Part shown: one piece after another, positions 31,885 to 43,613 of the stretch
How positions within the stretch are numbered: the first letter of the stretch is position 1
How the letters are laid out: every line of letters begins with the position of its first letter
Assembly: GCF_015690355.1 (NCBI RefSeq)
Contig: NZ_JADPRT010000025.1
Span: forward strand, 1 to 64,000
Source of the DNA: Streptacidiphilus fuscans
GTDB lineage: Bacteria > Actinomycetota > Actinomycetes > Streptomycetales > Streptomycetaceae
Length of the DNA: 64,000 nt
Direction of reading: 5' to 3'
Made by a program: the position numbers and the translations under genes
Notes under the pieces: generated by a model
What the model saw: the letters and a program-made list of their open reading frames with translations, nothing else
Databases searched by the model: none
What the model was told of the DNA's origin: nothing

Positions 31885-32679
31885 TCAGCTCTCGCCCTTG
31901 CGACCCACGAGGTGGAAGACGCGACTGAGTTGGCGATAGGGGTCGCGGCGGCTGGCTTCGAGTTCGACGGCGGCGATCTTCTGCGCCTGCTTCGCGTCCT
32001 CGGGATCCAGCTCGGTCCCGCCGAACTCCAGCCAGTCGACGAACAGCCAGACCCCGTACCAGTCCAGCGGCGCGACGCCGCGGCTGCGGATCTGCTCGCT
32101 GAGCTCCTCCACCGTGTCGCCGCGCGTCGGCAGGCCCAGCACGCCGATCTCGCGGGTGGCGTCGAAGGCGGCCAGGGCGTCGTCCCAGCGCTGCTCCATG
32201 GCCGGGCGCACCGCGCCCGCCTTGGCGTTGCCCGACATGATCGAGACGATCCCGCCGGGCGCGGCGCAGCGGCACAGCTGGTCGATCAGGGGCGTCGGGT
32301 CCTCCAGGTATCCGAGCACGCCGTGGCAGAGCACGGCGTCGAAGCGCCGACCCCCAACCGCCGCGTCGGCGTCCGCGCCGTCGGCGTGCACGAGGGTCAC
32401 CCGCTGCTGGACCTCCTCCGGCAACCGCGTGAGGCGCAGGCGCGCCTTGTCCAGCATCCCGAGCGAGGGGTCGAGCAGGGTCACCTGGTAACCGGCCTGG
32501 GCGAGCGGGAACGACTGGTTCCCCGCGCCGCCGCCGACGTCCAGCACGGAGGCGGGAGGCGGCGGCAGGTGCCCCAGCAGCTGCTGGTGCATCACATAGG
32601 TGCGCACCTGCCCCTTGACCGAGGCGTAGGCCTCGTCCGCGAACTGGTCGGCCAGGCTTGCCCAGGTGTCATCGCTCAC
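31885..32679 (-). CDS. Class I SAM-dependent methyltransferase
   Basis: A 264-residue enzyme from a GTG start. Motif I is SVLDVGGGAGNQSFPLAQAGY, motif II VTLLDPS, then FDAVLCHGVLGYLEDP. The pattern is close to SmtA/CmoM-type methyltransferases (tRNA-modifying in E. coli), which is a possible but unproven role. It is co-transcribed with the nucleotidyltransferase-like gene. Confidence 0.8.
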   Translation of the reverse strand: MSDDTWASLADQFADEAYASVKGQVRTYVMHQQLLGHLPPPPASVLDVGGGAGNQSFPLAQAGYQVTLLDPSLGMLDKARLRLTRLPEEVQQRVTLVHADGADADAAVGGRRFDAVLCHGVLGYLEDPTPLIDQLCRCAAPGGIVSIMSGNAKAGAVRPAMEQRWDDALAAFDATREIGVLGLPTRGDTVEELSEQIRSRGVAPLDWYGVWLFVDWLEFGGTELDPEDAKQAQKIAAVELEASRRDPYRQLSRVFHLVGRKGES

Positions 32680-32730
32680 CGTGCCACCGTAGTCGATCGA
32701 GTCCGGATCAGCCGTCGATCACTCAGCCGA

Positions 32731-33585
32731 TCACTCGGTCGATTCCAGCCGCAACATCGCCTGCTCGTCCGGGCTGCCTGGCACGGCCTGGTAGACGACC
32801 ATCCGCTGGCCGCCCGTGCGCGACAGGCGCATGACCTCGTACGTCAGCGTCATCCCGCCGACCTTCGGATGCCGGAAGAACTTCTGGCCGCCGCCACGCT
32901 CGCAGACGTCGTAGCGCTCCCAGAGGCGGGCGAACTCCGGTGACTTGAGCACCAGTTCGCCGACCAGCGTGGTCAGCTCCGGGTCGTCGGGGTAGGCTCC
33001 GGCGACCGCCCGCAGGTGGGCGACGGAGAGCGCGACCGTCTCCTCCCAGGGCTCGTAGAGCGTCCTGCCGACCGGGTGGAGGAACAGGTAGCGGGTCAGG
33101 TTCCGCTGCTCCGGCGGCCAGTCCCAGAGTCCGGCCAGCAGCTTCCGCCCGGGCGCGTTGGCGGCCAGCAAGCGGTTGTGGCGGCTCACCACGTACGCGG
33201 GCAGCGGTCGGACCGACTCCAGCACCTGCAGGACCGAGTCGCGGACCGTGTTGTCCGAGCACGCCGGCAGCTCCGAGACGCGACCGGAGGCCAGCTCCGC
33301 GAGTTCGTGCAGCCGCTCGTAGGCGTCGCCGCGCAGTTGCAGGGCGCGGCCGAGCGCGTCGACGACGGCGGTGGACGGGTTACTCTCCCGGCCGCGTTCC
33401 AGGCGGATGTAGTAGTCGACGCTGACTCCGGCGAGCGCGGCCAGCTCCTCGCGACGCAGCCCGGGCGTCCGGCGCTGCCCCGCACCGGCCGGGAGCCCGA
33501 CGTCCTGCGGGCGGACCTGGGCCCTACGGGCCTTCAGATACCTGCCGAGTTCGGTGCCCTGGGTCTCCGCTGCTGCTGTGGCCAT
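32731..33585 (-). CDS. HTH regulator with MmyB-like ligand-binding domain
   Basis: A 284-residue regulator from the ATG at 33585. Residues 10-80 hold an XRE helix-turn-helix (RTPGLRREELAALAGVSVDYYIRLERGR, then STAVVDALGRAL); residues 100-275 are the PAS-like MmyB domain (RHNRLLAANAPGRKLLAG, HLRAVAGAYPDDPEL, FFRHPKVGGMTLTYEVM), thought to bind a fatty acid. It is divergent from an MFS multidrug-type exporter; in streptomycetes this pairing is common and the regulator usually controls the neighbour. Confidence 0.88.
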   Translation of the reverse strand: MATAAAETQGTELGRYLKARRAQVRPQDVGLPAGAGQRRTPGLRREELAALAGVSVDYYIRLERGRESNPSTAVVDALGRALQLRGDAYERLHELAELASGRVSELPACSDNTVRDSVLQVLESVRPLPAYVVSRHNRLLAANAPGRKLLAGLWDWPPEQRNLTRYLFLHPVGRTLYEPWEETVALSVAHLRAVAGAYPDDPELTTLVGELVLKSPEFARLWERYDVCERGGGQKFFRHPKVGGMTLTYEVMRLSRTGGQRMVVYQAVPGSPDEQAMLRLESTE

Positions 33586-33678
33586 CAGCCCATTGTGGCA
33601 GGTGGGCGGGGTGGCTGACACTGGATAAGGGGCTCGCGCGGTCTGTCGTGGGGGGTACTGCCAGGGCCTGGCTTGCGA

Positions 33679-33723
33679 CACCCCGGTACGCGGCACCCAC
33701 GTACGCCGCACCCCGGTACAACG
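33679..33723. repeat. Three tandem 15-bp repeats in a divergent promoter
   Basis: CACCCCGGTACGCGG, CACCCACGTACGCCG and CACCCCGGTACAACG lie head to tail in the 308-bp spacer between the MmyB-type regulator and the MFS gene. Each contains a GTAC core. They may be operator iterons for the regulator. The rest of the spacer shows no gene. Confidence 0.6.
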
Positions 33724-33893
33724 CGGTCTCCCGGGCGTGCGCGTGCGCGGGCAGAGTTGATCCCGCAGCGGGCGGCCCGGTCGCCGGGGCTCAGGGGGTG
33801 CACGACACCGGGCCGCGGCCCCGGCGACTTGTGGCCGCCCGCGCACGCGCTTCGCCTTTCGGAACCACGGAACCACGCAACCAGGAGCCCGCC

Positions 33894-35393
33894 ATGTCCG
33901 CCGCTCGCCCCCTCACCTCGACGGCCGTCCTCAGCACCGACGAGAGCGGCCGGTCCGCGTCGCCGACACCCTCCGCGTCCTCAGCAGAGCAACGACAGCC
34001 GAGCCGAGCCCGACCAATCACGCCGGCTACCGAACCCGGGCCCGGCGGCGGGCCGAAGCGGACCGGCGTGGCTCTGGTGGCGTCGCTGCTCGGGTTCACC
34101 GTCATCACCATCGACGTCTCCGCCGTCAACATCGCCCTGCCCGCGATCCGGGACTCGCTCAACGGCGGGATGGCGGGACTCCAGTGGGTGGTGGACGCCT
34201 ACACGCTGATGTTCGCCGCCCTGATGCTCTCCGCTGGCGCACTGGCCGACCGCGCCGGTGCCCGACGCGCCTACGCCTGGGGCGTCGCGTTCTTCACCGC
34301 CGCATCGCTCGGGTGCGCGTTGGCTCCGGGGATCGGCGTTCTCGTCGCGGCGCGGGTGGCGCAGGGCGGCGCGGCGGCGGTGGTGATGCCCGCGTCGCTG
34401 GCGCTGATCCGGCAGTCCTACGAGGACGCGCGGGCTCGTGCCCGGGCGATCGCGCTGTGGACGGTCGGCGGCTCGGTGGCGATGGCCGCGGGCCCGGTGC
34501 TCGGCGGACTGCTGACCGACTCGGCGGGCTGGCGGTCGGTCTTCCTGCTCAACCTGCCGGTCGGCGTCGTGATCCTCGCCCTGCTGACCCGCGTGCCGCG
34601 CTCCCCGCGCCGCCCGGCCGCACTGGACGTCGGCGGGCAGATCAGCGCCGTCCTGGCCCTGGCCGGTCTGGCCTTCGCCGTGATCGAGGGCGGCCACCTG
34701 GGCTGGACCAGCTGGCCCGTGCTCACGGCAGCGGTCCTGGCCGTCGCATCCGGCGTCGCCTTCCGCGTGGTCGAGGGACGCCACCGTCAGCCGATGGTCC
34801 CGCTGGGCCTGCTGAGGAGCCCCCAGGTCTCCGTCCCGCTCGCGGTCGGGTTTGCGCTCAATGCGGCGTTCTACGGCGGGATCTTCCTGCTGGGGCTCTA
34901 CTACCAGCAGCTGCGCGGGATGTCAGGCGTGGCGGCCGGGCTGATGTTCGTCCCGATGTCGGCGGTGGTGACCGCGACCAACCTGGTCTCGCCGCGCCTC
35001 GCCGAGCGCGTCGGACGTCGTCGGGTGATCGTCGTCGGACAGCTGGTCTTCGCCAGTGCGATGCTGGCCATGCTGCCGCTGGCCGCGCACACCCCGGTGT
35101 GGCTGGTCCTGGTCCTGCTGCTCCCCCTCAGCATCGGCGGCGCGCTGACCGTCCCGGCCCTCACCGCGCTGCTGATGGACTCCGTCCCCAAGGAGCGCGC
35201 GGGCACCGCCTCCGGCCTCCTCAACTCCCTCCGCCAGACCGGCGGCGCCCTGGCCGTCGCCCTCTTCGGCACCCTGCTCTCGGGGCCGGACGGCGCCTTC
35301 TCCCTCCCGGGCATGCGCCTCGGCCTCGTCGCTGTCGCGGTGTTGTTGCTCGCAACGACCGTGCTGACGCGGGTACTCCTGCCGCGCGACTGA
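33894..35393 (+). CDS. MFS drug exporter, DHA2 (14-TMS) family
   Basis: A 499-residue transporter from the ATG at 33894 (AGGAG upstream). A 55-residue disordered N-terminus is followed by 14 predicted membrane helices. Family motifs: FTVITIDVSAVNIALPAI, LQWVVDAYTLMFAALMLSAGALADRAGARR (motif A), and WTVGGSVAMAAGPVLGGLL (motif C, antiporter). It should export drugs or a metabolite by proton antiport. Divergent from the MmyB-like regulator. Confidence 0.9.
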   Translation: MSAARPLTSTAVLSTDESGRSASPTPSASSAEQRQPSRARPITPATEPGPGGGPKRTGVALVASLLGFTVITIDVSAVNIALPAIRDSLNGGMAGLQWVVDAYTLMFAALMLSAGALADRAGARRAYAWGVAFFTAASLGCALAPGIGVLVAARVAQGGAAAVVMPASLALIRQSYEDARARARAIALWTVGGSVAMAAGPVLGGLLTDSAGWRSVFLLNLPVGVVILALLTRVPRSPRRPAALDVGGQISAVLALAGLAFAVIEGGHLGWTSWPVLTAAVLAVASGVAFRVVEGRHRQPMVPLGLLRSPQVSVPLAVGFALNAAFYGGIFLLGLYYQQLRGMSGVAAGLMFVPMSAVVTATNLVSPRLAERVGRRRVIVVGQLVFASAMLAMLPLAAHTPVWLVLVLLLPLSIGGALTVPALTALLMDSVPKERAGTASGLLNSLRQTGGALAVALFGTLLSGPDGAFSLPGMRLGLVAVAVLLLATTVLTRVLLPRD

Positions 35394-35407
35394 TCACCTG
35401 TCAGACC

Positions 35408-35440
35408 CTGCCCGCCGACTGCCCGCCGACTGCCCGCCGC
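35408..35440. repeat. Three tandem 11-bp repeats
   Basis: CTGCCCGCCGA, CTGCCCGCCGA, CTGCCCGCCGC directly after the MFS gene stop, at the start of the structured spacer before the CYTH gene. Confidence 0.75.
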
Positions 35441-35455
35441 CACGCGGCGCGGACG

Positions 35456-35504
35456 GTCGGCGAGCAGCCGTGCACGGGTCCGCTCGCCGACAGCGAGCGG
35501 ACCC
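35456..35504 (+). promoter_or_regulatory. Two mutually exclusive hairpins upstream of the CYTH gene
   Basis: Hairpin A pairs GTCGGCGAGC (35456-35465) with GCTCGCCGAC (35482-35491), 10 of 10. Hairpin B pairs GGGTCCGCTCG (35476-35486) with CGAGCGGACCC (35494-35504), 11 of 11 with a 7-nt loop. Both use 35482-35486, so only one can form. No U tract follows. It ends 24 bp before the TTG start of the CYTH gene and may be an attenuator or simply a terminator of the MFS gene. Confidence 0.5.
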
Positions 35505-35528
35505 GCTGAACCAGAGAGGAGAGCGACG

Positions 35529-36080
35529 TTGATCGAGGCGGAGCTCAAGGCCGTCGTCCGCGATCCCGAGCGCGTGGCAGCGCTGCTCGACGCCCGCGCC
35601 GAGGGACACCCCCAGGTGTACGAGGACACCTACTACGACCTGCCCGACGGCAGCCTGATGGCCGGTGACCGGGAGCTGCGCCTCAGGACCGTGCATGGTG
35701 AGCACGACACCCGCTCGGTGCTCACGTACAAGGACGCGCGGGTGGACGCGTCGGGGTCGAAGCCGGAGCACGAGACCCGCGTCGACGAGCCCAACGCCGT
35801 GCACGCGATGCTGGCCGGTCTCGGCTACGTGAGGGCGATCGCGTTCTCCAAGCGGTGCAGGAACTACGAGTTCGAGCATGCGGGGCGCAGGATGCTCGCC
35901 ACCCTGGTGCAGGTGCCGGAGCTCGACGGTACGTTCCTGGAACTGGAGACCCTCGTCGAGCAGGAGCAACTCGGCCCCGCGCTCGACGACGTCCGGGCCG
36001 TGCTCGCCTCGTTCGGGATCGCCGAGAAGGACCTGACGACCGAGCTGTACACCGACGCGGTCGCAGCCAGGCGCGCCTGA
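35529..36080 (+). CDS. CYTH-domain protein (class IV adenylyl cyclase / triphosphatase type)
   Basis: A 183-residue protein starting at a TTG (35529) behind GAGGAGAG. CYTH marks: the N-terminal IEAELKAVV (E-x-E-x-K-like), YEDTYYDLPDGSLMAGDRELRLRTV, RSVLTYKDARVD, and FLELETLVE. Members bind triphosphorylated substrates in a charged tunnel and act as adenylyl cyclase CyaB, thiamine triphosphatase or inorganic triphosphatase; the specific activity is not decidable. The stop overlaps the Nudix start (ATGA). Confidence 0.85.
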   Translation: MIEAELKAVVRDPERVAALLDARAEGHPQVYEDTYYDLPDGSLMAGDRELRLRTVHGEHDTRSVLTYKDARVDASGSKPEHETRVDEPNAVHAMLAGLGYVRAIAFSKRCRNYEFEHAGRRMLATLVQVPELDGTFLELETLVEQEQLGPALDDVRAVLASFGIAEKDLTTELYTDAVAARRA

Positions 36081-36535
36081 TGAGCGAGCACCAGCGCCCT
36101 GTCGCCGCTGCTGTGGTGGTGCACGGCGGGCGCGTGCTGATGGTCCGGCGTGCCGTGCCCGAAGGGGAACTCGTGTGGCAGTTCCCGGCCGGGAAGATCG
36201 AGCCGGGGGAGACGCCGGCCGACGCGGCGGTACGGGAGACCGTGGAGGAGACCGGTGTCGTCACCCGCCTCGCGCGCGTGATCGGAGAGCGCGTGCATCC
36301 CGCGACGGGTCGACACATCACCTATCTCGCCTGCTCGGTCGAGCGCGGCGACGCCAGGATCCCCAGCGGCGACGAGGTCGCCGAAGTCCGCTGGGTCACC
36401 CTGACGGAACTGACCGATCTCGTGCCGCACGGGCTGTTCGAGCCCGTGCAGAGGCATGTGGACGCCGAGCTGGATCAGCAAGCCGGCTTGATCAGCGGGG
36501 CGTCACGCGACACCTCACGGAAGCCGAGGCCGTAG
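36080..36535 (+). CDS. Nudix hydrolase
   Basis: A 151-residue enzyme whose ATG overlaps the CYTH stop. The complete Nudix box GKIEPGETPADAAVRET followed by VEETGVV is present. It should hydrolyse a nucleoside diphosphate linked to another moiety; pairing with a CYTH triphosphate enzyme hints at nucleotide housekeeping. Its last 20 codons overlap the convergent GNAT gene by 61 bp. Confidence 0.9.
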   Translation: MSEHQRPVAAAVVVHGGRVLMVRRAVPEGELVWQFPAGKIEPGETPADAAVRETVEETGVVTRLARVIGERVHPATGRHITYLACSVERGDARIPSGDEVAEVRWVTLTELTDLVPHGLFEPVQRHVDAELDQQAGLISGASRDTSRKPRP

Positions 36536-37425
36536 TAGAGGCCGCGCGCCCCGGGATCGCCCGGTGCGCCGACGCAGACGACCGTCGCGTGCGTGGCTCC
36601 CGCCGCGCGGGCCAGGTGCAGGCTGTGGAGGAGCATCGCGCGGGCCAACCCCAGCCGCCGGTATGCCGGGTGGGTGCCGACCGGTTCGAACTCGACCGTT
36701 CGGTTCGCCTCGTCGAGCCACATGATGGTCGAGGCGGCCATGGTGCCGTCCGGTGCCTCGACCAGGACGTGGAGGTCCGGGCGGTAGCCGGGTGTCTGTC
36801 GGACACCTTCGTAGCTCTCGGCCGTGTAGCCCGTGGGGCTCCAGGCGTCCACGTGGGCCTGGACCGCGGCCGCAGGGCCTGCCTCGGTGGCGTTGACGAA
36901 GCGGAAACCGGCCGGGAGAACCGGGAGTTCGATGTCGGCGAGGTCGCGCTCGTTGAGTTGGGTCCAGTCGCCGTCGTCGGCGAGCACCTCGGCGTCGGGC
37001 TCGTAGCCGTGCTCCGCCCAGCGCTTAAGGGCGAACGTGTCGGCGCCGGACGGCGACACGGTGCGCTCGAGGCCCGCCGCGACGCCGTCGAACCAGTCGA
37101 TCACCTCGTCGATCAGTTCGGCGTGGTCGGGATGGATCTGGTAGGTCAGCGACGCGCCGGTCACCTCCCGCACCGACCCGTCGTTGCGCCGTACCTGGCG
37201 CGGAAGGTAGGCCCAAGCCCACGCCACCAGCTCGCCGTCGCCCGCGAACCACAGTCGGCGCGGCCACGTCGCGCCGTACGCGGCGTGCCCGAGGCCCCAG
37301 ATCCAGGCCAGCTCCCCGTACGCCGCATCGGCGTTGACCAGGTCCAGGCGGGTCGCCGTGACGCGCTGCGCCAGACCCTGCATCAGCTTCACGTCCGCGG
37401 CGGTCAGCAGCTCGAAGTCCGTCAT
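36475..37425 (-). CDS. GNAT-family N-acetyltransferase
   Basis: A 316-residue protein from the ATG at 37425. The C-terminal GNAT domain has the acetyl-CoA loop VGTHPAYRRLGLARAMLLHSL and GARGLYYGLGFREVSRD. The N-terminal half appears to be a second degenerate GNAT-like domain, as in MshD-type tandem proteins. Substrate unknown. Overlaps the Nudix gene tail-to-tail. Confidence 0.82.
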   Translation of the reverse strand: MTDFELLTAADVKLMQGLAQRVTATRLDLVNADAAYGELAWIWGLGHAAYGATWPRRLWFAGDGELVAWAWAYLPRQVRRNDGSVREVTGASLTYQIHPDHAELIDEVIDWFDGVAAGLERTVSPSGADTFALKRWAEHGYEPDAEVLADDGDWTQLNERDLADIELPVLPAGFRFVNATEAGPAAAVQAHVDAWSPTGYTAESYEGVRQTPGYRPDLHVLVEAPDGTMAASTIMWLDEANRTVEFEPVGTHPAYRRLGLARAMLLHSLHLARAAGATHATVVCVGAPGDPGARGLYYGLGFREVSRDAPLIKPAC

Positions 37426-37632
37426 GGTGCGCCACTGTGCCAGGGTCGCGCCGGGTCGTCGAACCATTTTTCGCACGCGACCGAAGACGCGTATGTCACC
37501 GGCCTGTCACCATTTCGCAGCGGACTTTCGCCACTCCCGACGCCGCAACCTGCATTTGTGGACACCGCGGAATATTGGCCATAGATTCGCGACAACCGCG
37601 GCCCCGGTGTCCGGCAACAGGGGGAGAATGCC

Positions 37633-38094
37633 ATGGGGAACCAGGATCTCGATCACGCTCTGAATCCGTGGATGTACAACAAGTCCGGGGATCTCACACC
37701 GCAGGCGCAGCAGCAGTTTCCCGATCTTGCGAATACCCCCGCCGCGATCACCACCGGCGGAAGTCCGACGGCTCCCGCAGGGGCCGGCGGACAGCAACTG
37801 GTCGTGCATCCCGACGCGTTGCGCACCGCCGGGCAGAACGCCTCCGAGCTGGGCAACAGGATGACCGCCGACTGCCAGAATCCCACCGGCAGCGACATGT
37901 TCACCGCCGCGACAGCCATGAACGGATGGGCGATCGGCGCCGCGATCACCACTGCGCACCAGACCTGGGAACTGCAGTTCCTCACGCTCGGCGGAAATCT
38001 GATCACCGTCGGGCAGAACCTTCAGGACAGCGCCAACGGCTACACCAGCACCGAGAACACGAACCGCGGCCATATGCGCGCGCTGGACAACTGA
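37633..38094 (+). CDS. WXG100/ESX-type small protein
   Basis: A 153-residue protein from the ATG at 37633 (GGGGGAGA upstream). After a polar N-terminus, residues 55-153 form a predicted helical hairpin with MNGWAIGAAITTAHQTWELQ and end with NGYTSTENTNRGH, close to the Y-xx-TE/D signal of ESX substrates. No signal peptide, so type VII secretion is the natural route. It is followed by the large partner after 34 bp. Confidence 0.65.
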   Translation: MGNQDLDHALNPWMYNKSGDLTPQAQQQFPDLANTPAAITTGGSPTAPAGAGGQQLVVHPDALRTAGQNASELGNRMTADCQNPTGSDMFTAATAMNGWAIGAAITTAHQTWELQFLTLGGNLITVGQNLQDSANGYTSTENTNRGHMRALDN

Positions 38095-38128
38095 CGACCC
38101 CAATCGGTTCGGGAGGCGACAAGCCGCG

Positions 38129-40375
38129 ATGGTCACGTACGACGAGCTGGCCAACACCAATCTCTCCGCGCTGGACACCGCGACCACCGACCTCGAACAG
38201 CTGGTGCGCGGTTGGGCGTACGACTCGGACTTCCAGGGCGGCGTGGTCACCCCGCTGGCGGCCAGCGGCTGGTCCGGGCCGGCCGCGGAGGCCGCCGCCG
38301 GGGAGCTGACGCAGGCGCGCGGGCAGATCGACGCGGCGTTCACCGAGACGAGCGCGATGGCGAAGGCCCTGCGGGACGCCCACGACCAGTTCGTCGGATT
38401 CCAGAACACGCTACGCCAGATCCAGCAGGACGCCCAGGCTCAGGGGCTGGTGATCTCCGCCGACGGCAGCCAGGTCACCTGGAACATGCCGCCCGACCTG
38501 CCGCACAACGCCGGGGTGCACGAGGAGTACCAGCAGTCGATGAGCCAGGAGGCGGACGCCATCGCGCAGCGGATCAAGTCCGTGTTGCAGCAGGCGACCG
38601 ACGCGGACCAGACGGCGGCGGCCGCGCTGACCGCCGACACCGGGACCAACCAGCAGAGCTTCAACGCCGCGCCGGTCGGCGGCATCCCGGAGGAGGAGGC
38701 CGCGCAGGCCGCGAACCTGGCCCGTCAGGGCAACAACCTCACCACGGCCCAACTCGCGCAACTGGACGCGCTGCTGAAGGCCAACGCCAACGACCCACGG
38801 TTCACCACGGCGTTCTACAACGACCTCGGTCCGCAGGGGACGCTGCTGTCCTGGGGCCAGCTCTCCGAGGGCACGACGGGCAACCCGCCCGCCGATCCGA
38901 ACCGGGTCGCGCTGCTCAAGGACCTCCAGCAGCAGCTCGGCACGTCGCTGGCCTGTGCCACCAACACCCAGACCTGGCCGCACCTCTCCGACCAGTGGGA
39001 GGCGGGGCTGCGCGCGGCGGGATCCCAGCGGATCCCGCTGGCCGGACCCGACCAGTTCAACTACCAGCCCTACGGCTACCAGATCCTCGGCAGCATCCTG
39101 CGCACCGGGAACTACGACCCGCACTTCATCGACCCGATCGCCGAGCACGTCACCCAACTGACGGAGCAGAACCCGGACATGTGGGCGCAGGCCGCGCCGA
39201 ACCCACCCTGCCCCGACGTCAGGACCAACCTCCTCGGCAACGGCTCCGGGTTCAACCCCGTCACCGGCGTCCTCGAAGGGCTGGGGCACAGCCCGGCCGC
39301 CGCGACGGACTTCTTCCACAACCCGGAGACTCTCTACAACACCGACGGCACGCCGACCGGTCACACCGTCACGCCCAACGGCTACCTGAACTTCTTCACC
39401 AACAGCGACAAGAACCCGCTCTGGCCGGACACCACCTCCCGGGAGGCCAGCGACCAGGCGGCGGCCGTCAACTCCGAGCCGACGGCGCTGGGCCACGCCC
39501 TCCAGGCCGCGACCACCGGCCAGGCCTGGGACGCGCCGAGCGGCGCGGTGCCGCCGCCGCACACCCCGGCGACCGACGACGTGATGAACCAGGTGGTGAA
39601 CACCTTCGGTAGCAACCCGAGCCTGATCCAGGGCAACGGTGCGCCGTTCTCCAGCATGAACGGCAGCCTCGCGCACATGACCGGCTCGTACATGGGCGAC
39701 GTCGACCGGACCGTCAACGCGCCCTCGGGAGGCCTGCTCGGCGTCTACGGAGCCCCGGCCAACCTGGACCAGAACAACACCACCCACCTGCTGGACACCC
39801 TGGGCCGCGACCCGAACGCCTACGGCATCCTCCAGCAGGCCCAGAACGGCTACACGGCAGGGCAGTTGCAGAACGCGGTGCACCAGCCCGGCGATCTCAA
39901 CGACAACCTCACCCGCGTGGCCAACCAGGGCAGCCAGATCAGCGGCATCCTGAGCAACGCGCGGGCCAACGCCGTGGCCCAGAACGGCTGGGCGTCGGAC
40001 GCGGCGTACAACGCGTCCATCGACCGCAACGCGGGCTGGGCCAACACCGTCTACAGCGTCTCGGTGGGCAGTGTCGTCGGCAAGGTGCCGATCGTCGGGT
40101 CGATCGTGAACGGCCAGGTCAGCAAGATGATCACGAACATGGGCAACAGCTTCCACCACAACTCCACGGCGCAGACCGTCGACACCAACATCGACATCGT
40201 CAACTCGGGCAAGACGGCGGCCGGTCAGGCGGCGCAGTACGCTGTGCAGAACGCGCTCCAGGGCACCGGCCAGGATCCCGACGGCACCACGACGTACAAC
40301 GTCGGGCAGGCGGCCCAGACCGGCTACGAGGGCGGGGTCACCACGGACGGCGCCTACCACCAGGGGGGCAAGTGA
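38129..40375 (+). CDS. Large ESX-substrate-like protein (DUF6571-like)
   Basis: A 748-residue protein with an N-terminal helical WXG-like region (residues 1-110: ALDTATTDLEQLVRGWAYDS, ASGWSGPAAEAAAGELTQARGQID) and a long middle and C-terminal part of unknown fold, Asn/Gln/Gly-rich, with a hydrophobic GSVVGKVPIVGSIVNGQV near residue 655. This layout is typical of large actinobacterial secreted proteins next to WXG100 partners. No toxin active site is recognised. Its stop overlaps the next GTG. Confidence 0.7.
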   Translation: MVTYDELANTNLSALDTATTDLEQLVRGWAYDSDFQGGVVTPLAASGWSGPAAEAAAGELTQARGQIDAAFTETSAMAKALRDAHDQFVGFQNTLRQIQQDAQAQGLVISADGSQVTWNMPPDLPHNAGVHEEYQQSMSQEADAIAQRIKSVLQQATDADQTAAAALTADTGTNQQSFNAAPVGGIPEEEAAQAANLARQGNNLTTAQLAQLDALLKANANDPRFTTAFYNDLGPQGTLLSWGQLSEGTTGNPPADPNRVALLKDLQQQLGTSLACATNTQTWPHLSDQWEAGLRAAGSQRIPLAGPDQFNYQPYGYQILGSILRTGNYDPHFIDPIAEHVTQLTEQNPDMWAQAAPNPPCPDVRTNLLGNGSGFNPVTGVLEGLGHSPAAATDFFHNPETLYNTDGTPTGHTVTPNGYLNFFTNSDKNPLWPDTTSREASDQAAAVNSEPTALGHALQAATTGQAWDAPSGAVPPPHTPATDDVMNQVVNTFGSNPSLIQGNGAPFSSMNGSLAHMTGSYMGDVDRTVNAPSGGLLGVYGAPANLDQNNTTHLLDTLGRDPNAYGILQQAQNGYTAGQLQNAVHQPGDLNDNLTRVANQGSQISGILSNARANAVAQNGWASDAAYNASIDRNAGWANTVYSVSVGSVVGKVPIVGSIVNGQVSKMITNMGNSFHHNSTAQTVDTNIDIVNSGKTAAGQAAQYAVQNALQGTGQDPDGTTTYNVGQAAQTGYEGGVTTDGAYHQGGK

Positions 40376-41084
40376 GCGCACCGACGCGCCGCCGCAGGCG
40401 GCTGCCGTTCGTCGTCGCCGCGCTGGCCGTCGTCGTGGCCGCGGCCGTGGTGCTGGCGGTGCGTCCCTGGCAGACCGTCACCAATCTTCCGGCGCAGGCC
40501 TGTTGGGGTGTGCTGACGGCCGATGACCTGCGTCCGCTGGCGGGGCAGAGCGGCGGCACGATGAGCGCCGCGACCACCACCACCTCGCTCCAGCCCGCGA
40601 GCCAGGCCACCGACGGCGGCTACCACTGCGTGCTGTCCTGGCAGGGCGGCCAGGCTCCGGCCAACCTGGGCAACGGCCCGACGATCGCCCTCTACACGGC
40701 CGCCCAGCTCCACCAGGCCCAGGCCCTGGACGCGAGCCGGGGCGCGGTGCAGCCGCTCTCCTTCGGCGGCGGAACCGGCACCAGCGGCGGAACCGGCAGC
40801 GGCACCAACACCGGCCTCATCGCCTGGCAGGCGGCCTACGGATACACACTCGACCTGGCTTTCCCCTGCACCTACCACGACCCCTTCTCCGGCCAGGTCA
40901 CCCACGGCTACGCCCGCGTCTCCGTCGACGCGGCCGCCAACCCCAGCGGCGACTCCCCCGCCCCGCCGAGCGACGTGCGCCAGGCGGACGCGGGGATCGT
41001 GCTCAAGCTGGCGAAGGCGTTCGCCCAGCAGTACCCGTGCGGCGGGGTGACGCTTCCGGCTGTGGCGCCGAGCGTTCCCGCCTA

Positions 41085-41100
<16 letters not shown>
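40372..41100 (+). CDS. Membrane-anchored protein of the ESX-like cassette
   Basis: A 242-residue protein; its GTG overlaps the upstream stop (GTGA). After RRRRRLPF there is one membrane helix (VVAALAVVVAAAVVLAV), then an extracellular domain with paired Cys (ACWGVL, YHCVLSW, FPCTYH, YPCGGV) and a Gly/Thr linker. It resembles DUF3558-like surface proteins. Probably the third member of the cassette. Overlaps the GH13 gene by 16 bp at the tails. Confidence 0.7.
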
Positions 41101-42671
<1,571 letters not shown>

Positions 42672-42712
42672 GGGGTGCGGACTCTCCAGGTGCGGGTGTG
42701 TGAAGGGGGTGG

Positions 42713-43609
<897 letters not shown>

Positions 43610-43613
<4 letters not shown>

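Noticed and set aside
35456..35504. A classical rho-independent terminator after the MFS gene
   Set aside because: The stems are strong but no U tract follows; kept as a regulatory structure of unknown role.
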